From the NCBI RefSeq assembly GCF_016863255.1, contig NZ_BOON01000059.1:1-59395 (forward strand): a stretch of DNA of 59,395 nt, written 5' to 3'. The notes under the pieces are model-generated. The model saw only the letters and a list, made by a program, of their open reading frames with translations, made no database searches and was not told the origin of the DNA. Positions 1-10,200 of this stretch are shown piece after piece (the first letter of the stretch is position 1; the number at the start of each line of letters is the position of its first letter). The stretch is from Planosporangium mesophilum (lineage in GTDB: Bacteria > Actinomycetota > Actinomycetes > Mycobacteriales > Micromonosporaceae). Position numbers and translations under genes: made by a program.

Positions 1-16
1 CCACCGCCCGAACCGC

Positions 17-1050
17 GCAACACCGCCCCCGACTCTCGTCGGGACCAGCAACACGGGGGAAGTCTGACAGGCCGTCCGCAGCAGCGCCCTCAAGCACCAC
101 ACCTCGTCCGGTTCCCTGCCGGCCGTTCACCTTACCCGATCCAGCACGCCAGCTCCAACCGGACACCACGTCCGCCCGAAACCGCCGCCCCAACCGGGCC
201 ACCAGCCGAGACCGGCGCTGTCCGCGCCATCCGCCTGGCTCGCCTCACACGACCCCGGACTTGATCTCCGGCGGCCCCGCGGGCAGAGAGAAAACTACGC
301 CCGCCCAAACATGACCGTCAAATCAGACGACCTTGTCCTGCGTCACACCGTGACGCCCTCGGACGGACCCCGTAGCTCAACGCCGACCCGAGGAACTTCA
401 TTCCCCGCACCGGCGCACCCGACCCGCACCAGCGATCAGCCAGCGCAGCTCAGGTACCTCGCATCTCAACACCACGGCCCCGGGAAGCATTCCCAGGACA
501 CCGACGCCCCCGCCGGCGGACCAGCCGCACAGACGGGAGAGACGCAGAAGGTTCAACACCGGCACTGGGACAACAATTCCCAGGCCGGCGGCCCCACCAC
601 ACCGAACGAATCCGGCGCAGCTCAGGCGGCTCGTATCTCAACGCCGCAGCCTCAGAAGGCATTCCCGGCACCGGCGAACCGGCACCACGACGCCTCCCAG
701 ATCCACGACGCCCAGAAATCCAACGCCACCACCACACGCCGCATTCCCCGCTCCGTGCAGGGAGATGGCGACCGCAGCAGCAAACCGCAGGACCAAGCAC
801 AACACCGACACCGGGACAACAATTCCCGGGCCAGCGGCCCCACCGCGCCGAATCGGCGCAGCTCATGCGACCTTCAGCTCAACGATCCGGCCCGGCGAGG
901 CATTCCCACCGGCTCGGCACCGACCGCAGGCTCGGCACCGACCGCAGGCTCGGCACCGACCGCGCGGACCAGCCGCGCAAGCGGGCGACGTGGAACTCAA
1001 CGACGACGTACCGGGACGCATTCCCGGCCTCGGTCCCGCGCCGCCCTCGA
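17..1050. repeat. Degenerate tandem array of about 85-bp hairpin-centred units
   Basis: An ATTCCC core recurs at 400, 489, 576, 661, 743, 822, 902 and 1020, giving spacings of 89, 87, 85, 82, 79, 80 and 118 (the last holds two extra copies of an 18-bp repeat). Most cores are preceded by a CTCAAC-like box about 20-30 bases upstream. Several cores form hairpins: CTGGGA/TCCCAG near 576, CCGGGA/TCCCGG near 822 and 1020. The copies near 576 and 822 share the loop CAACAAT but differ by a compensated T-A to C-G pair. Left of the array, hairpins with other stem sequences occur at 28-43, 160-174, 255-271 and 340-356. Reading frames across the stretch look like by-products of GC richness. Function is unknown. 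Confidence 0.7.
911..964. repeat. 18-bp tandem repeat, three copies
   Basis: GGCTCGGCACCGACCGCA is repeated three times head to tail at 911-928, 929-946 and 947-964, the last copy differing at its final base. It sits inside the seventh unit of the larger array and explains why that unit is longer than the others. It looks like a recent slippage expansion. Confidence 0.9.
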
Positions 1051-1136
1051 CGAGTTCAACGCCGGCCGCGCCGCACTGGCTTACGAGGTACGCCACGGCG
1101 GGCCCCGGGCACCCGGTACCGACCTAGGCTGAGCCG

Positions 1137-1673
1137 GTGACGCCGCTCGCATGGCTGGTGGAACTGTACGACCCGGCGGCGCGGTACCTGCGCCGGCACG
1201 GCGGCAGGCTCCGGTCACGGCCCCGACGCCGGGCAACGGACCCCGGCGCCGCCGCGTTCGGGTCCGCTGTCGTGTTCGGGCCCGGCGTGCCGGGTGGGGC
1301 GCGGCCGGCGACGCCGGAGGAGATGTCCGACCTGAGCGGGCGTGCCGGGCGGCACCGCGACCGTCACCGCGCGGCGGTCGAGGCCGCCCGGCGCCGGTGG
1401 GGCGACCGGGCGCTGGCCTGTGCTCGTGAATTACTCGAACACGGCAGCACTGTGTTACCAGTCGACAACGCAACGGTACGGGGACGCCTGGTCCGGCTCT
1501 GGCGCGGCGACAGCGTGCTGGAGCTGCGGGCGAGCCGGGACAGCGGTACCACCGGGTCGTCAACCACAACGTCTTCGTTGACGAGGCTGAGCCGCCGCCA
1601 CCAGGATCCGCAGGTGATCGCCGAGTACCTCGTCCACGTGATCGCGCAGGTGGACGACGGGCAGCGACGATAG
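1137..1673 (+). CDS. Hypothetical protein upstream of dnaE
   Basis: This 178-residue reading frame starts at GTG and ends at TAG. Third codon positions are strongly G/C, as in the real genes nearby, which separates it from the repeat region before it. The product is basic and Arg-rich in its first third, with a helical middle part containing RAAVEAARRRWGDRAL and a hydrophobic C-terminal helix (VIAEYLVHVIAQV). I do not recognise a family and see no signal peptide or membrane segment. A small hairpin at 1695-1713 follows the stop. The antisense frame over the same DNA is less plausible because its codons lack that bias. Confidence 0.55.
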   Translation: MTPLAWLVELYDPAARYLRRHGGRLRSRPRRRATDPGAAAFGSAVVFGPGVPGGARPATPEEMSDLSGRAGRHRDRHRAAVEAARRRWGDRALACARELLEHGSTVLPVDNATVRGRLVRLWRGDSVLELRASRDSGTTGSSTTTSSLTRLSRRHQDPQVIAEYLVHVIAQVDDGQRR

Positions 1674-1694
1674 GCGTCCCTCGTCACGTTAATC

Positions 1695-1713
1695 GAGGGG
1701 TGACACGCCCCTC
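1695..1713 (+). terminator. Small stem-loop after the hypothetical gene
   Basis: GAGGGG (1695-1700) pairs with CCCCTC (1708-1713) across a 7-base loop, about 20 bases after the preceding stop and 90 bases before dnaE. There is no U-tract, as is common in actinomycetes, so the terminator role is inferred. Confidence 0.4.
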
Positions 1714-1802
1714 TCGCGCCCACCTTCACCGGGCACGGGCGACTACCGTCATGGGGTCCGGCGCCGGGGGGTGCCGGAGGCTGTCGCACCCGGGGGCTCG
1801 CT

Positions 1803-4800
1803 TTGACCGACCAGTTCGTCCACCTGCATGTTCACTCCGAGTACTCGATGCTGGACGGCGCGGCCCGGCTGAAGGAGATGTTCGGGGAGGTCGAGCGGCT
1901 GGGCATGCCGGCGGTGGCCATCACCGATCACGGGAACATGCACGGGGCGAACGACTTCTACAAGCGCGCGATGGCGGCCGGGGTCACCCCGGTGATCGGC
2001 GTCGAGGCGTACGTCGCCCCGGCCACCCGGTTCGACAAGAAGCGGATCTTCTGGGGCACCCCGGAGCAGAAGCGTGACGACGTGTCGGGTAACGGCGCGT
2101 TCACCCACATGACGATGTGGGCGCGGAACGCCGAGGGCCTGCACAACCTGTTCCGGCTGAACTCCCGGGCGTCGATCGAGGGGCACTACGTCAAGGGCCG
2201 GATGGACGCCGAACTGATCGCCGAGCACTCCGCGGGCATCATGGGCACGACGGGCTGCCCGTCGGGCGAGGTGCAGACCCGGCTGCGGCTCGGCCAGTTC
2301 GACGCGGCTGTCGCCGCCGCCGCGAAGTACCAGGACATCCTCGGCAAGGAGAACTACTTCCTGGAGCTGATGGAGCACGACCTGGAGATCGAGCGGCGGG
2401 TCCGTGACGGCCTGCTGGAGATCGGGCGCAAGCTCGGCATCCCGCCGTTGGTCACCAACGACTCCCACTACACCGTCGCGTCACAAGCGGAGGCGCACGA
2501 CGCCCTGCTGGCCGTGCAGACCGGCGCCAACCTCTCCGACCCCAACCGGTTCCGGCTCGAGGGCGGCGGCTACTACATCAAGTCCGCCCAAGAGATGTAC
2601 GCCTTGAACTCCTCCGACGTGTGGCAGGAGGGGTGCCGCAACACCCTGCTGATCGCCGAGCGGGTGGATACCACGGGCATGTTCGAGTTCTACAACCTCA
2701 TGCCCAAGTTCCCGGTCCCGGAGGGCGAGACCGAGGAGTCGTGGTTCCGCAAAGAGGTCTGGCGGGGCATGGACCGCCGCTGGCCGGAGGGCTACGACGA
2801 GGAGCACCGCAAGCAGGCCGAGTACGAGCTGGACATCATCTGCCAGATGGGCTTCCCGGCCTACTTCCTGGTCGTGTCGGACTTCATCATGTGGGCCAAG
2901 ACCAACGGCATCCCGGTCGGCCCGGGCCGCGGGTCGGCCGCCGGCAGCATCGCGGCGTACGCGCTGGGTATCACCGACCTGGACCCGCTGACGCACGGGT
3001 TGATCTTCGAGCGGTTCCTCAACCCCGAGCGCGTGTCGATGCCCGACGTCGACATCGACTTCGACGAACGTCGGCGCGGTGAGGTCATCAAGTACGTCAC
3101 GGAGCGCTGGGGCTCCGACCGGGTGGCGCAGATCGCCACGTTCGGCACGATCAAGGCCAAGGCCGCGATCAAGGACGCCTGCCGGGTGCTGGGCTATCCG
3201 TACGCGCTCGGCGACAAGATCACCAAGGCGATGCCTCCCGCGGTGATGGGCAAGGACATCCCGCTGTCGGGCATCTTCGACAAGAACCACCCCCGGTACG
3301 GCGAGGCCACCGAGGTCCGGCAGCTGACCGAGAACGAGCCCGACGTCGCCAGGGTGATGGAGGTGGCCCGGGGTCTGGAGGGCCTGGTCCGCCAGCTCGG
3401 CGTGCACGCCGCCGGCGTCATCATGTCCGCCGAGCCGCTGATCGACCACGTGCCACTGGTGCAGCGCGACGCAGACGGCTCGATCATCACGCAGTTCGAC
3501 TACCCGACCTGCGAGTCGCTCGGGCTGCTGAAGATGGACTTCCTGGGCCTGCGGAACCTGACGATCATCGACGACGCGGTCAAGAACATCGAGGCGACCA
3601 CCGGCAAGAAGATCGATCTGCTGAAGCTGCCGCTGGACGACAGGCCCACGTACGAGCTACTCGGCCGGGGCGACACGCTCGGCGTGTTCCAGCTCGATGG
3701 TGGCGGCATGCGCCAGCTGCTGCGCCTGATGAAGCCGGACAACTTCGAGGACATCTCCGCGGCCCTGGCGCTGTACCGGCCGGGCCCGATGGGTGCGAAC
3801 TCGCACACCAACTACGCCCTGCGCAAGAACGGCCTCCAGGAGGTCACCCCGATCCACCCGGAGCTGGAAGAGCCCCTCGCGGACATCCTGGACATCACCT
3901 ACGGCCTGATCATCTACCAGGAGCAGGTGCAGCGTGCCGCGCAGAAGCTCGCCGGCTACAGCCTCGGCAAGGCCGACAACCTGCGCCGCGCGATGGGGAA
4001 GAAGAAGAAGGAGGTCCTCGACAAGGAGTTCGTGCCGTTCCGCGACGGTATGCGCGACAACGGCTACTCCGACGAGGCGATCCAGAAGCTGTGGGACATC
4101 CTGGTCCCGTTCGCCGACTACGCCTTCAACAAGGCCCACACCGCCTGCTACGGGATGATCTCCTACTGGACGGCGTACCTGAAGGCCAACTACCCGGCGG
4201 AGTACATGGCCGCGCTGCTGACCAGCGTCGGCGACAAGAAGGAGACCATGGCCTTGTACCTGGCCGAGTGCCGGACCATGGGCATCAAGGTGCTACCGCC
4301 GTGCGTCAACGAGTCCGCCGGCGCGTTCACTCCGGTCGGTACCGACATCCGCTTCGGCCTCGGTGCGGTTCGCAACGTCGGCGCGAACGTCGTCGCGTCG
4401 GTCGTCGAGACCCGCAAGAAGAAGGGCAACTACACCTCGTTCGCGGACTTCCTGTCCAAGTCCGAGCTGGTGGTGTGCAACAAGCGTACGGTCGAGTCGA
4501 TGATCAAGGCCGGCGCGTTCGACGGCGTGGGGCACACCCGCCGTGACCTGATCGCCCACCACGAGGCCGGCATCGACGCCATCGTCAGCCTCAAGCGGCA
4601 GGAGGCGGCCGGCCAGTTCGACCTGTTCGGCGGGCTCATGGGCGATGACGACACGGACTCGACACCGGTCGGGCTGGACTTCACCTTCAGCGGCCAGGAA
4701 TGGCCGAAGAAGGAGAAGCTCGCGTTCGAACGGGACATGCTCGGGCTGTACGTCTCCGACCACCCGCTCGCCGGTACCGAGCGCATCCTCAAGGCCAACT

Positions 4801-5345
4801 CCGATGTGCTGATCAGCGAGGTCCTGGCCGAGGAGACGCCCGACCGCAAGCCGGTCGTGCTGGCGGGCATGATCTCCGGCATCACCCGCAAGATCACCAA
4901 ACAGGGTGCCACCTGGGCGATCGTCAACCTCGAAGACCTCACCGCCAGCGTCGAGGTGCTGTTCTTCCCGAAGTCGTACGAGCTGCTGCGCGACCATCTG
5001 ATCGAGGACACCGTGGTCAAGGTGACCGGGCACGTCAGCAAGCGCGACGGCGCGACCAGCGTCTTCGGGCAGGACATGGCGCTGCTGGACGTGCCCAACA
5101 CGGTCGCCGGGCAGGAACCGCCGATCACGCTGGTGGCGCCGCTGGAGCGGGTCACCCCGGAGCTGGCGAGCGAGCTGCGACAGATGCTCTCCGCCCACCG
5201 CGGCGACGTGCCCGTGCAGTTGCGCCTGCGCAAGCGGGACGGCAGCAACCTGCTCCTGGCCCTGGGCCCGGACTTCAAGGTCTCCAACGACATCGCGTTC
5301 CGCTCGGAGGTCAAGATGCTGCTCGGCGCCGCCGGCATCGAGTAA
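1803..5345 (+). CDS. dnaE: DNA polymerase III alpha subunit (replicative polymerase)
   Basis: The 1180-residue product is the replicative DNA polymerase catalytic subunit, which extends DNA at the fork with the beta clamp. An N-terminal PHP domain opens with FVHLHVHSEYSMLDGA. The C-family palm shows GPGRGSAAGS and PDVDIDF with acidic residues at about 415, 417 and 419. A helix-hairpin-helix/OB-fold tail follows (VVLAGMISGITRKITKQG). The length is normal for DnaE1. The start is taken as TTG because it places the conserved VHLHVHSEYS a few residues in and has GGGGG about 8 bases upstream. It is probably the essential single-copy housekeeping copy; the error-prone DnaE2 type seems less likely because the gene is not next to imuA/imuB-type genes. 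Confidence 0.96.
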   Translation: MTDQFVHLHVHSEYSMLDGAARLKEMFGEVERLGMPAVAITDHGNMHGANDFYKRAMAAGVTPVIGVEAYVAPATRFDKKRIFWGTPEQKRDDVSGNGAFTHMTMWARNAEGLHNLFRLNSRASIEGHYVKGRMDAELIAEHSAGIMGTTGCPSGEVQTRLRLGQFDAAVAAAAKYQDILGKENYFLELMEHDLEIERRVRDGLLEIGRKLGIPPLVTNDSHYTVASQAEAHDALLAVQTGANLSDPNRFRLEGGGYYIKSAQEMYALNSSDVWQEGCRNTLLIAERVDTTGMFEFYNLMPKFPVPEGETEESWFRKEVWRGMDRRWPEGYDEEHRKQAEYELDIICQMGFPAYFLVVSDFIMWAKTNGIPVGPGRGSAAGSIAAYALGITDLDPLTHGLIFERFLNPERVSMPDVDIDFDERRRGEVIKYVTERWGSDRVAQIATFGTIKAKAAIKDACRVLGYPYALGDKITKAMPPAVMGKDIPLSGIFDKNHPRYGEATEVRQLTENEPDVARVMEVARGLEGLVRQLGVHAAGVIMSAEPLIDHVPLVQRDADGSIITQFDYPTCESLGLLKMDFLGLRNLTIIDDAVKNIEATTGKKIDLLKLPLDDRPTYELLGRGDTLGVFQLDGGGMRQLLRLMKPDNFEDISAALALYRPGPMGANSHTNYALRKNGLQEVTPIHPELEEPLADILDITYGLIIYQEQVQRAAQKLAGYSLGKADNLRRAMGKKKKEVLDKEFVPFRDGMRDNGYSDEAIQKLWDILVPFADYAFNKAHTACYGMISYWTAYLKANYPAEYMAALLTSVGDKKETMALYLAECRTMGIKVLPPCVNESAGAFTPVGTDIRFGLGAVRNVGANVVASVVETRKKKGNYTSFADFLSKSELVVCNKRTVESMIKAGAFDGVGHTRRDLIAHHEAGIDAIVSLKRQEAAGQFDLFGGLMGDDDTDSTPVGLDFTFSGQEWPKKEKLAFERDMLGLYVSDHPLAGTERILKANSDVLISEVLAEETPDRKPVVLAGMISGITRKITKQGATWAIVNLEDLTASVEVLFFPKSYELLRDHLIEDTVVKVTGHVSKRDGATSVFGQDMALLDVPNTVAGQEPPITLVAPLERVTPELASELRQMLSAHRGDVPVQLRLRKRDGSNLLLALGPDFKVSNDIAFRSEVKMLLGAAGIE

Positions 5346-5346
5346 G

Positions 5347-5391
5347 GCGGTTCAGGCGGCTGCGGTTCTGACGGCTGCGGTTCAGGCGGCG
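5347..5391. repeat. 15-bp direct repeat, three copies, at convergent gene ends
   Basis: GCGGTTCAGGCGGCT, GCGGTTCTGACGGCT and GCGGTTCAGGCGGCG lie head to tail just after the dnaE stop; the last copy enters the 3-prime end of the diguanylate cyclase gene. They fill the gap between two convergent genes where a terminator would be expected. Confidence 0.85.
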
Positions 5392-6995
5392 AGGGGCTCG
5401 GCGATGAGTACCCGGTCCCGGCCCTCGGCCTTGGCCCGGTACAGCGCCTTGTCGGCGGCGTGCAGCAGGGCGGACGCCGACGCGCCCGCGTCCGGGAAGG
5501 AGGCCACGCCGGCGCTGAAGGTGGCGCTGAGCTGGCCCTGCCCCGTCGGTACGGTCGCGGCGGCGCACCGGCGGCGCCACTCCTGCGCCCGGTTCCACGC
5601 CTGCTCCTGGGTGGCGCCGGGCAGCAGTACGACGAACTCCTCGCCGCCGTAGCGGACCACGGTGTCGCCCTGGCGGGCCGCTGCCGTGAGCGCTCCGGCG
5701 ATCGCGAGGAGGAGGTCGTCGCCGACGGCGTGGCCGTACCGGTCATTGACGCTCTTGAAGTGGTCGACGTCGAGCAGCACCAGGCTCAGAGGGCGGCCCG
5801 TCTCCCGGGCCCGCGCCAGCTCCTCGTCGAGGGTGCGCATCAGGTGCCGCCGGTTGTACAGCCCGGTCAGCTCGTCCCGGCTGGCCTGCTCGGCCAGGTC
5901 CGCCCGGAGCCGTTCGATGGTGCGCAGTTGCTCGTGCAGCCGCTCGTTGGCCGCCGTCAGCTCACGCTTCTTGTCGTTGAGCTCGGTGACGTCGCGCACC
6001 ACCACGACCCGCCCGATCGGCACCCCGTGGCGGTCGGCCAGCCCACCGGAGCGCACGTCGATGTCGACGTGGACCCCGTCCGTCTCGAACACGTGCTCAC
6101 CGTCGCGCAGCCGCTCACCCGGCCGGCCGCCGGGGACCAGGCGGTAGGACGGCAGGCCGATCAGGTTCTCCGGCAGCTCCGGCTGGAGCCGCCGGACCAG
6201 CCGGACCGCGGCCTGGTTGAGGTCGATCACGCGGGAGTCCGGGTCGACGACCACCAGCGCGTCGGTCACCCGTTCGAAGACGTAGCCGCGGGCCACCGGT
6301 ACCAGCCGCAGCATGCCCTGGCGGAACAGGGCCCACCAGTAGACCAGGCCGTACACGGCGAAGCCGGCCACCGCGAGGTCGATGCTGCCGCCGCGGGCGG
6401 CCAGGACGACCGACACCACGTTGGCGGCGCCGGGGAAGGCGGGCGCCACCAGCGCGATGGTCAACTGCCGCCGGTACAGCCCGGTCGCCGTACGCCTCGC
6501 CCGGACCGCGTAGGACAGTCCCACACTCAGCAGCACGTAGCTGTACACGCTGTGCACCCAAAAGAACGGGCCGAAGTGCGGCACCATGATCGCCGGGTGG
6601 CCCACGGCGTCGGTCGAGGTGACCAGCAGATGGTGCCAGCCGTTGGTGGCGGCCGCCACGGCGAGCGCGACAGGCTCGACAAGCAGCAGCGCCCGGACCA
6701 GTGGCGGCGGCGCGGCGTCGCGGTTGACCAGGAAGAGCACCAGCCAGAAGCCGCTGAGCACGACGAGGCCGATGGCGGGGAAGACGGCGAGGACGAGCCC
6801 CGTCTGTACCCGCGGGTTGGCGAGGCTGTTGCCGACGACCTCGGCCGTCGACCACCAGACCAGTCCCACCATGGTCCACGCGAGCGCGGTCGCGGCCCGG
6901 TCGGACCGCCGTTGCCGCCACGCCGACCAGCCCACGACCGCACAGACGACCGCGCCGGAGAGCGGGAGCAGGACGTACGGCTGCCACTGGAGCAC
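5382..6995 (-). CDS. Membrane diguanylate cyclase, 7TM-PAS-GGDEF
   Basis: The 537-residue protein is predicted to make cyclic di-GMP from two GTP at the membrane. Residues 1 to about 225 hold some seven hydrophobic segments resembling the histidine-kinase N-terminal 7TM region. A PAS-like domain (about 235-340, with VVVDPDSRVIDLNQAA) and a short coiled coil follow. The C-terminal GGDEF domain contains LTGLYNRRHLMRTL, DVDHFKSVNDRYGH and active-site GGEEF at 450-454. The product-inhibition motif RQGD stands five residues before GGEEF, so feedback control looks intact. GTG start with a strong AAGGAGGG ribosome site. It is divergent from the giant kinase/cyclase gene, 212 bases away. Confidence 0.92.
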   Translation of the reverse strand: MLQWQPYVLLPLSGAVVCAVVGWSAWRQRRSDRAATALAWTMVGLVWWSTAEVVGNSLANPRVQTGLVLAVFPAIGLVVLSGFWLVLFLVNRDAAPPPLVRALLLVEPVALAVAAATNGWHHLLVTSTDAVGHPAIMVPHFGPFFWVHSVYSYVLLSVGLSYAVRARRTATGLYRRQLTIALVAPAFPGAANVVSVVLAARGGSIDLAVAGFAVYGLVYWWALFRQGMLRLVPVARGYVFERVTDALVVVDPDSRVIDLNQAAVRLVRRLQPELPENLIGLPSYRLVPGGRPGERLRDGEHVFETDGVHVDIDVRSGGLADRHGVPIGRVVVVRDVTELNDKKRELTAANERLHEQLRTIERLRADLAEQASRDELTGLYNRRHLMRTLDEELARARETGRPLSLVLLDVDHFKSVNDRYGHAVGDDLLLAIAGALTAAARQGDTVVRYGGEEFVVLLPGATQEQAWNRAQEWRRRCAAATVPTGQGQLSATFSAGVASFPDAGASASALLHAADKALYRAKAEGRDRVLIAEPLAA

Positions 6996-7207
6996 GACGC
7001 CCTCCTTGTCTGGCCGACAGCGCGGTCCGGCAGCGGCCGGACACCACCCGTTGACGGACTGATCGGCCCGTATCCACCGAAGTTGAGCACTATCGCCGTC
7101 GCTTCGCTCCTGGTCAGCACCGATTCGGCGCCCGTTGAGCGAAACCCGGACGGAGAATGGATCATAAGATCGACTCAGCCCGGGTACACCCCGGCCGATA
7201 GACCGGC
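6996..7207. promoter_or_regulatory. Divergent intergenic region between two GGDEF genes
   Basis: This 212-base gap separates two genes read outward, so both promoters must lie here. It is less GC-rich than its surroundings around 7075-7180 (TTGAGC-like hexamers at about 7083 and 7135; ATCATAAGATC near 7162). I could not fix transcription starts or a clear operator. Confidence 0.4.
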
Positions 7208-10200
7208 GTGCCCACCGCGCCCCCGGTACCGGCCGATCCGGTCCACACCCGACAGCCCGGCGACGTCGCCGGGCTGGATGTCGTCGGGGAAATCGGCCGG
7301 GGCGCGCAGGCCGTCGTGTACCGGGTCCGCCGGGGCGACGCCGAGTACGCGATGAAGGTGCTCCAGCCCAGTCGCGCCGACGAGGAGGCGGACGCGCGGG
7401 CGTTCCGGCGGGAAGCTGCCCTGCTCGCGTCGATCAGCGCCCCGGGGCTCGCGCGGGTCCACGAGGTGGGCACGACCGACGGCAAGCCGTACCTGCTCAT
7501 GGACCTGATCGAGGGCGAGCGGCTGGCCGGGGCGCTCGCGACCGGTCCCCTGCCCGAGGAGCGGGCGATCGCCCTGGGCCGCGACGTCGCGGCCGCGCTG
7601 GCCGCCGCGCACCAGGCCGGCCTGGTGCACCGGGACGTCAAGCCGGACAACATCATGCTCACGCCGGACGGGTCCGCCCGGCTGGTCGACTTCGGCCTGG
7701 CGACCCGGATGGACCACGACCACTCCGACCAGATCGCCGGCACCCTCGCCTACAGCGCCCCGGAACAGTCCGGCATGCTCAACCGCGCCGTCGACGGCAG
7801 GTCCGACCTGTACGCGCTCGGCGCGGTGCTGTTCGAGTGCGTGACCGGCGCGCCGCCGTTCAGCGCCGCCGACGTGGGTGAGCTGCTACGGCTGCACTCG
7901 ACCGCACAGGTACCCGATCCGCGTGACCTCGTCGCCGACGTGTCGCCGGTGTTCGCCGCCGTCATCCGCACGCTGCTCGCCAAGGACCCGGACGACCGGT
8001 ACCAGAGCGCCACCGGCCTGCTCGCCGACCTTCGGCGGCTGGCCGGCGGCGAAACCGACTTCCCGCTCAGCACGGCAGACGAACCCACTCCCGCCGAGGA
8101 GTCGTCCCTGGTCGGCCGCTCGGACGAGCTCGCCGTCCTGACCGCCCGCTGGAAGCGGACACTCGCCGGGCACGGCGGGATCGCCCTGGTCCACGGTGCT
8201 CCCGGCGGCGGCAAGAGCCGCCTGGTACGGGAGCTGACCACCCCCGCTGTCCGCGGCGGCCACCTCGTGCTGCACGGCAAGAGCTCCCCCGACGACCGGT
8301 TGCCGCTGGCACCGCTGCGCGCCGCGGTCGACGGGTACATCCGCTCCGTGCTCCGGCTGCCCCACGCCGAGTCGGCTGCGGCGCTGCGGCGCATCAAGGA
8401 GGCGGCCGGACCGACCGCCTCCCTGGTCAAGAACCTGTCCCCGGCCCTGGCGGAGGTACTGGCCGCGCCCGACCTGTCGGGCGACGTCACGCAGGACCGG
8501 TACACGGCCGCGGTCGCCGGGTTCGTCGCGGAGCTGGCCCGGTCCGCCGGTGGCGCGGTACTGCACCTCGACGACCTGCAGTGGTTCGACGACGCGACGC
8601 TGCGGGTCCTCGAACAGCTCGCGTCGGGGCTGTCCACCGGGCGACTGCTGGTGATCGCCACCGCCCGCGACGACGCGGCCAGCCGGCCCGCGGTGGAGGC
8701 CTTCCGCGCGCGCCTGGGTGACCGGCTGGACACCGTGATCGGCCTGCGGCCACTGTCGGCATCGGCCGTCGGAGACCTGGTCAGCGACCTGACCGGCGGC
8801 CTGCGGCTGGAGCCCGGGGCGGCGGCGAGACTGGCCGCCCGCAGCGACGGCAACCCGTTCACCCTGCTGGAGTACGTGAAGGCGATCGTCGACGCCGGCC
8901 TGGCCCTGCCGTACTGGGGCACCTGGCGGATCGACGTCTCCGGCCTCGATGCCCTGGCCCTGCCCCAGGACGCGGCCGAGCTGGTCCTCAAGCGGGTGGA
9001 CGCGCTGGACATCGCGAGCCGCCGACTGCTCGGCGTGGCCGCGGGGGTCGGCACCGTGTTCTCCCCCGATCTGGTGGCCGAGGTCTGCGCCGCCGACCGG
9101 CAGCGGGTACTCGACATCATCTCCGACGCCGCCTGGCACCGCCTGGTGGAGCCCCGCGACGACGGCCGGTACGCGTTCCTGCACGACCGCATCCGCGAGG
9201 CGCTGCTGGGCCAGTGGGACGAGGCGACCCGCCGGGGACTGCACGACCGCATCGCCGACGCCCTCGACCGGCGGGGCTCAGGCGACCCGCAGGCGGTGTA
9301 CGCGCTGGCCCACCACCGGGCGATGGGCGATCCGGACCACAACCCGGCCGGCACGTTCTCCGCCTGCCGGGCCGCCGGCGAGCTGGCCCTGGCCGACCAC
9401 GCCCCCGAGTCGGCGGTGTTCTTCCTCGAGCACGCGGCGGCCGCCGCGGCACGCGCCGCGATCCCGACCGACTTCACGTTCGGCCGGATTCTCGGCGTCG
9501 CCTACCACCGGGCGACCCGGCTGGATGACGCCGTCGACACGCTGCGGCGGACCCTTCCCCTGACCCGGCGCCGGATGGAGCGCGCCCGCACGCTGTACCT
9601 CATCGCCGGCGTCCACGAGAGCGCCTGGAACAGCGCGGAGCAGATCAAGGCCGGTGAGCAGGCGCTCGCCGCGCTGGGCCGCCCGCTGCCGAACAACCGC
9701 TTTCTGCTCGTGGTGTCCACCCTGTGGCTGTTCGCGGTGGGGTGTCTGGTCGGCGTGACCCGGATCGGGTACGGCACGGTCGATCCGCGCAAGCGGGAGC
9801 TGTACACGCTGCTCACCGCGCTGTATCAGAGCATCGGGGTGGCGAACGTCCGCAACCTGCAACCGCTCAAGGGCGTCGCGTCAGCGTTCCGCGCGGTGTA
9901 CCCGGTCAACCGGGTGGGCCCGTGTCCGGAGTACGCGCGGCAGCGGATCGAGCTGGTGTTCGTCTGCCGGAACCTCGGGCTGCACCGGCTCGCCGACAAG
10001 CTGGCCGGCAGCGCGGCCAGGGTCGCCGTCGACCTCGGCGACCCCGGACTGTCCGCCTACGTGGCCTGGATGGACGGGATCAGCCGGCACGGCAGCGGAC
10101 GGGACTCCGGCGAGACCGTACGCCGGGTACTGGACGAGCACGACCGCTGGCTCGACTTCGGACACGCCCTCGACGCGTACGCCGTCCTGTGCTGGGACTG

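Noticed and set aside
390-1050. CRISPR array
   Set aside because: Units are diverged over their full length, there are no identical repeats with unique spacers, and no cas genes are present.
311-1132. A 273-codon open frame across the left-end repeats, and antisense frames of 138 and fewer codons
   Set aside because: Low-complexity Pro/Arg/Ala sequence, repeat-derived, no ribosome site, and all frames are open merely because stop codons are rare in GC-rich DNA.
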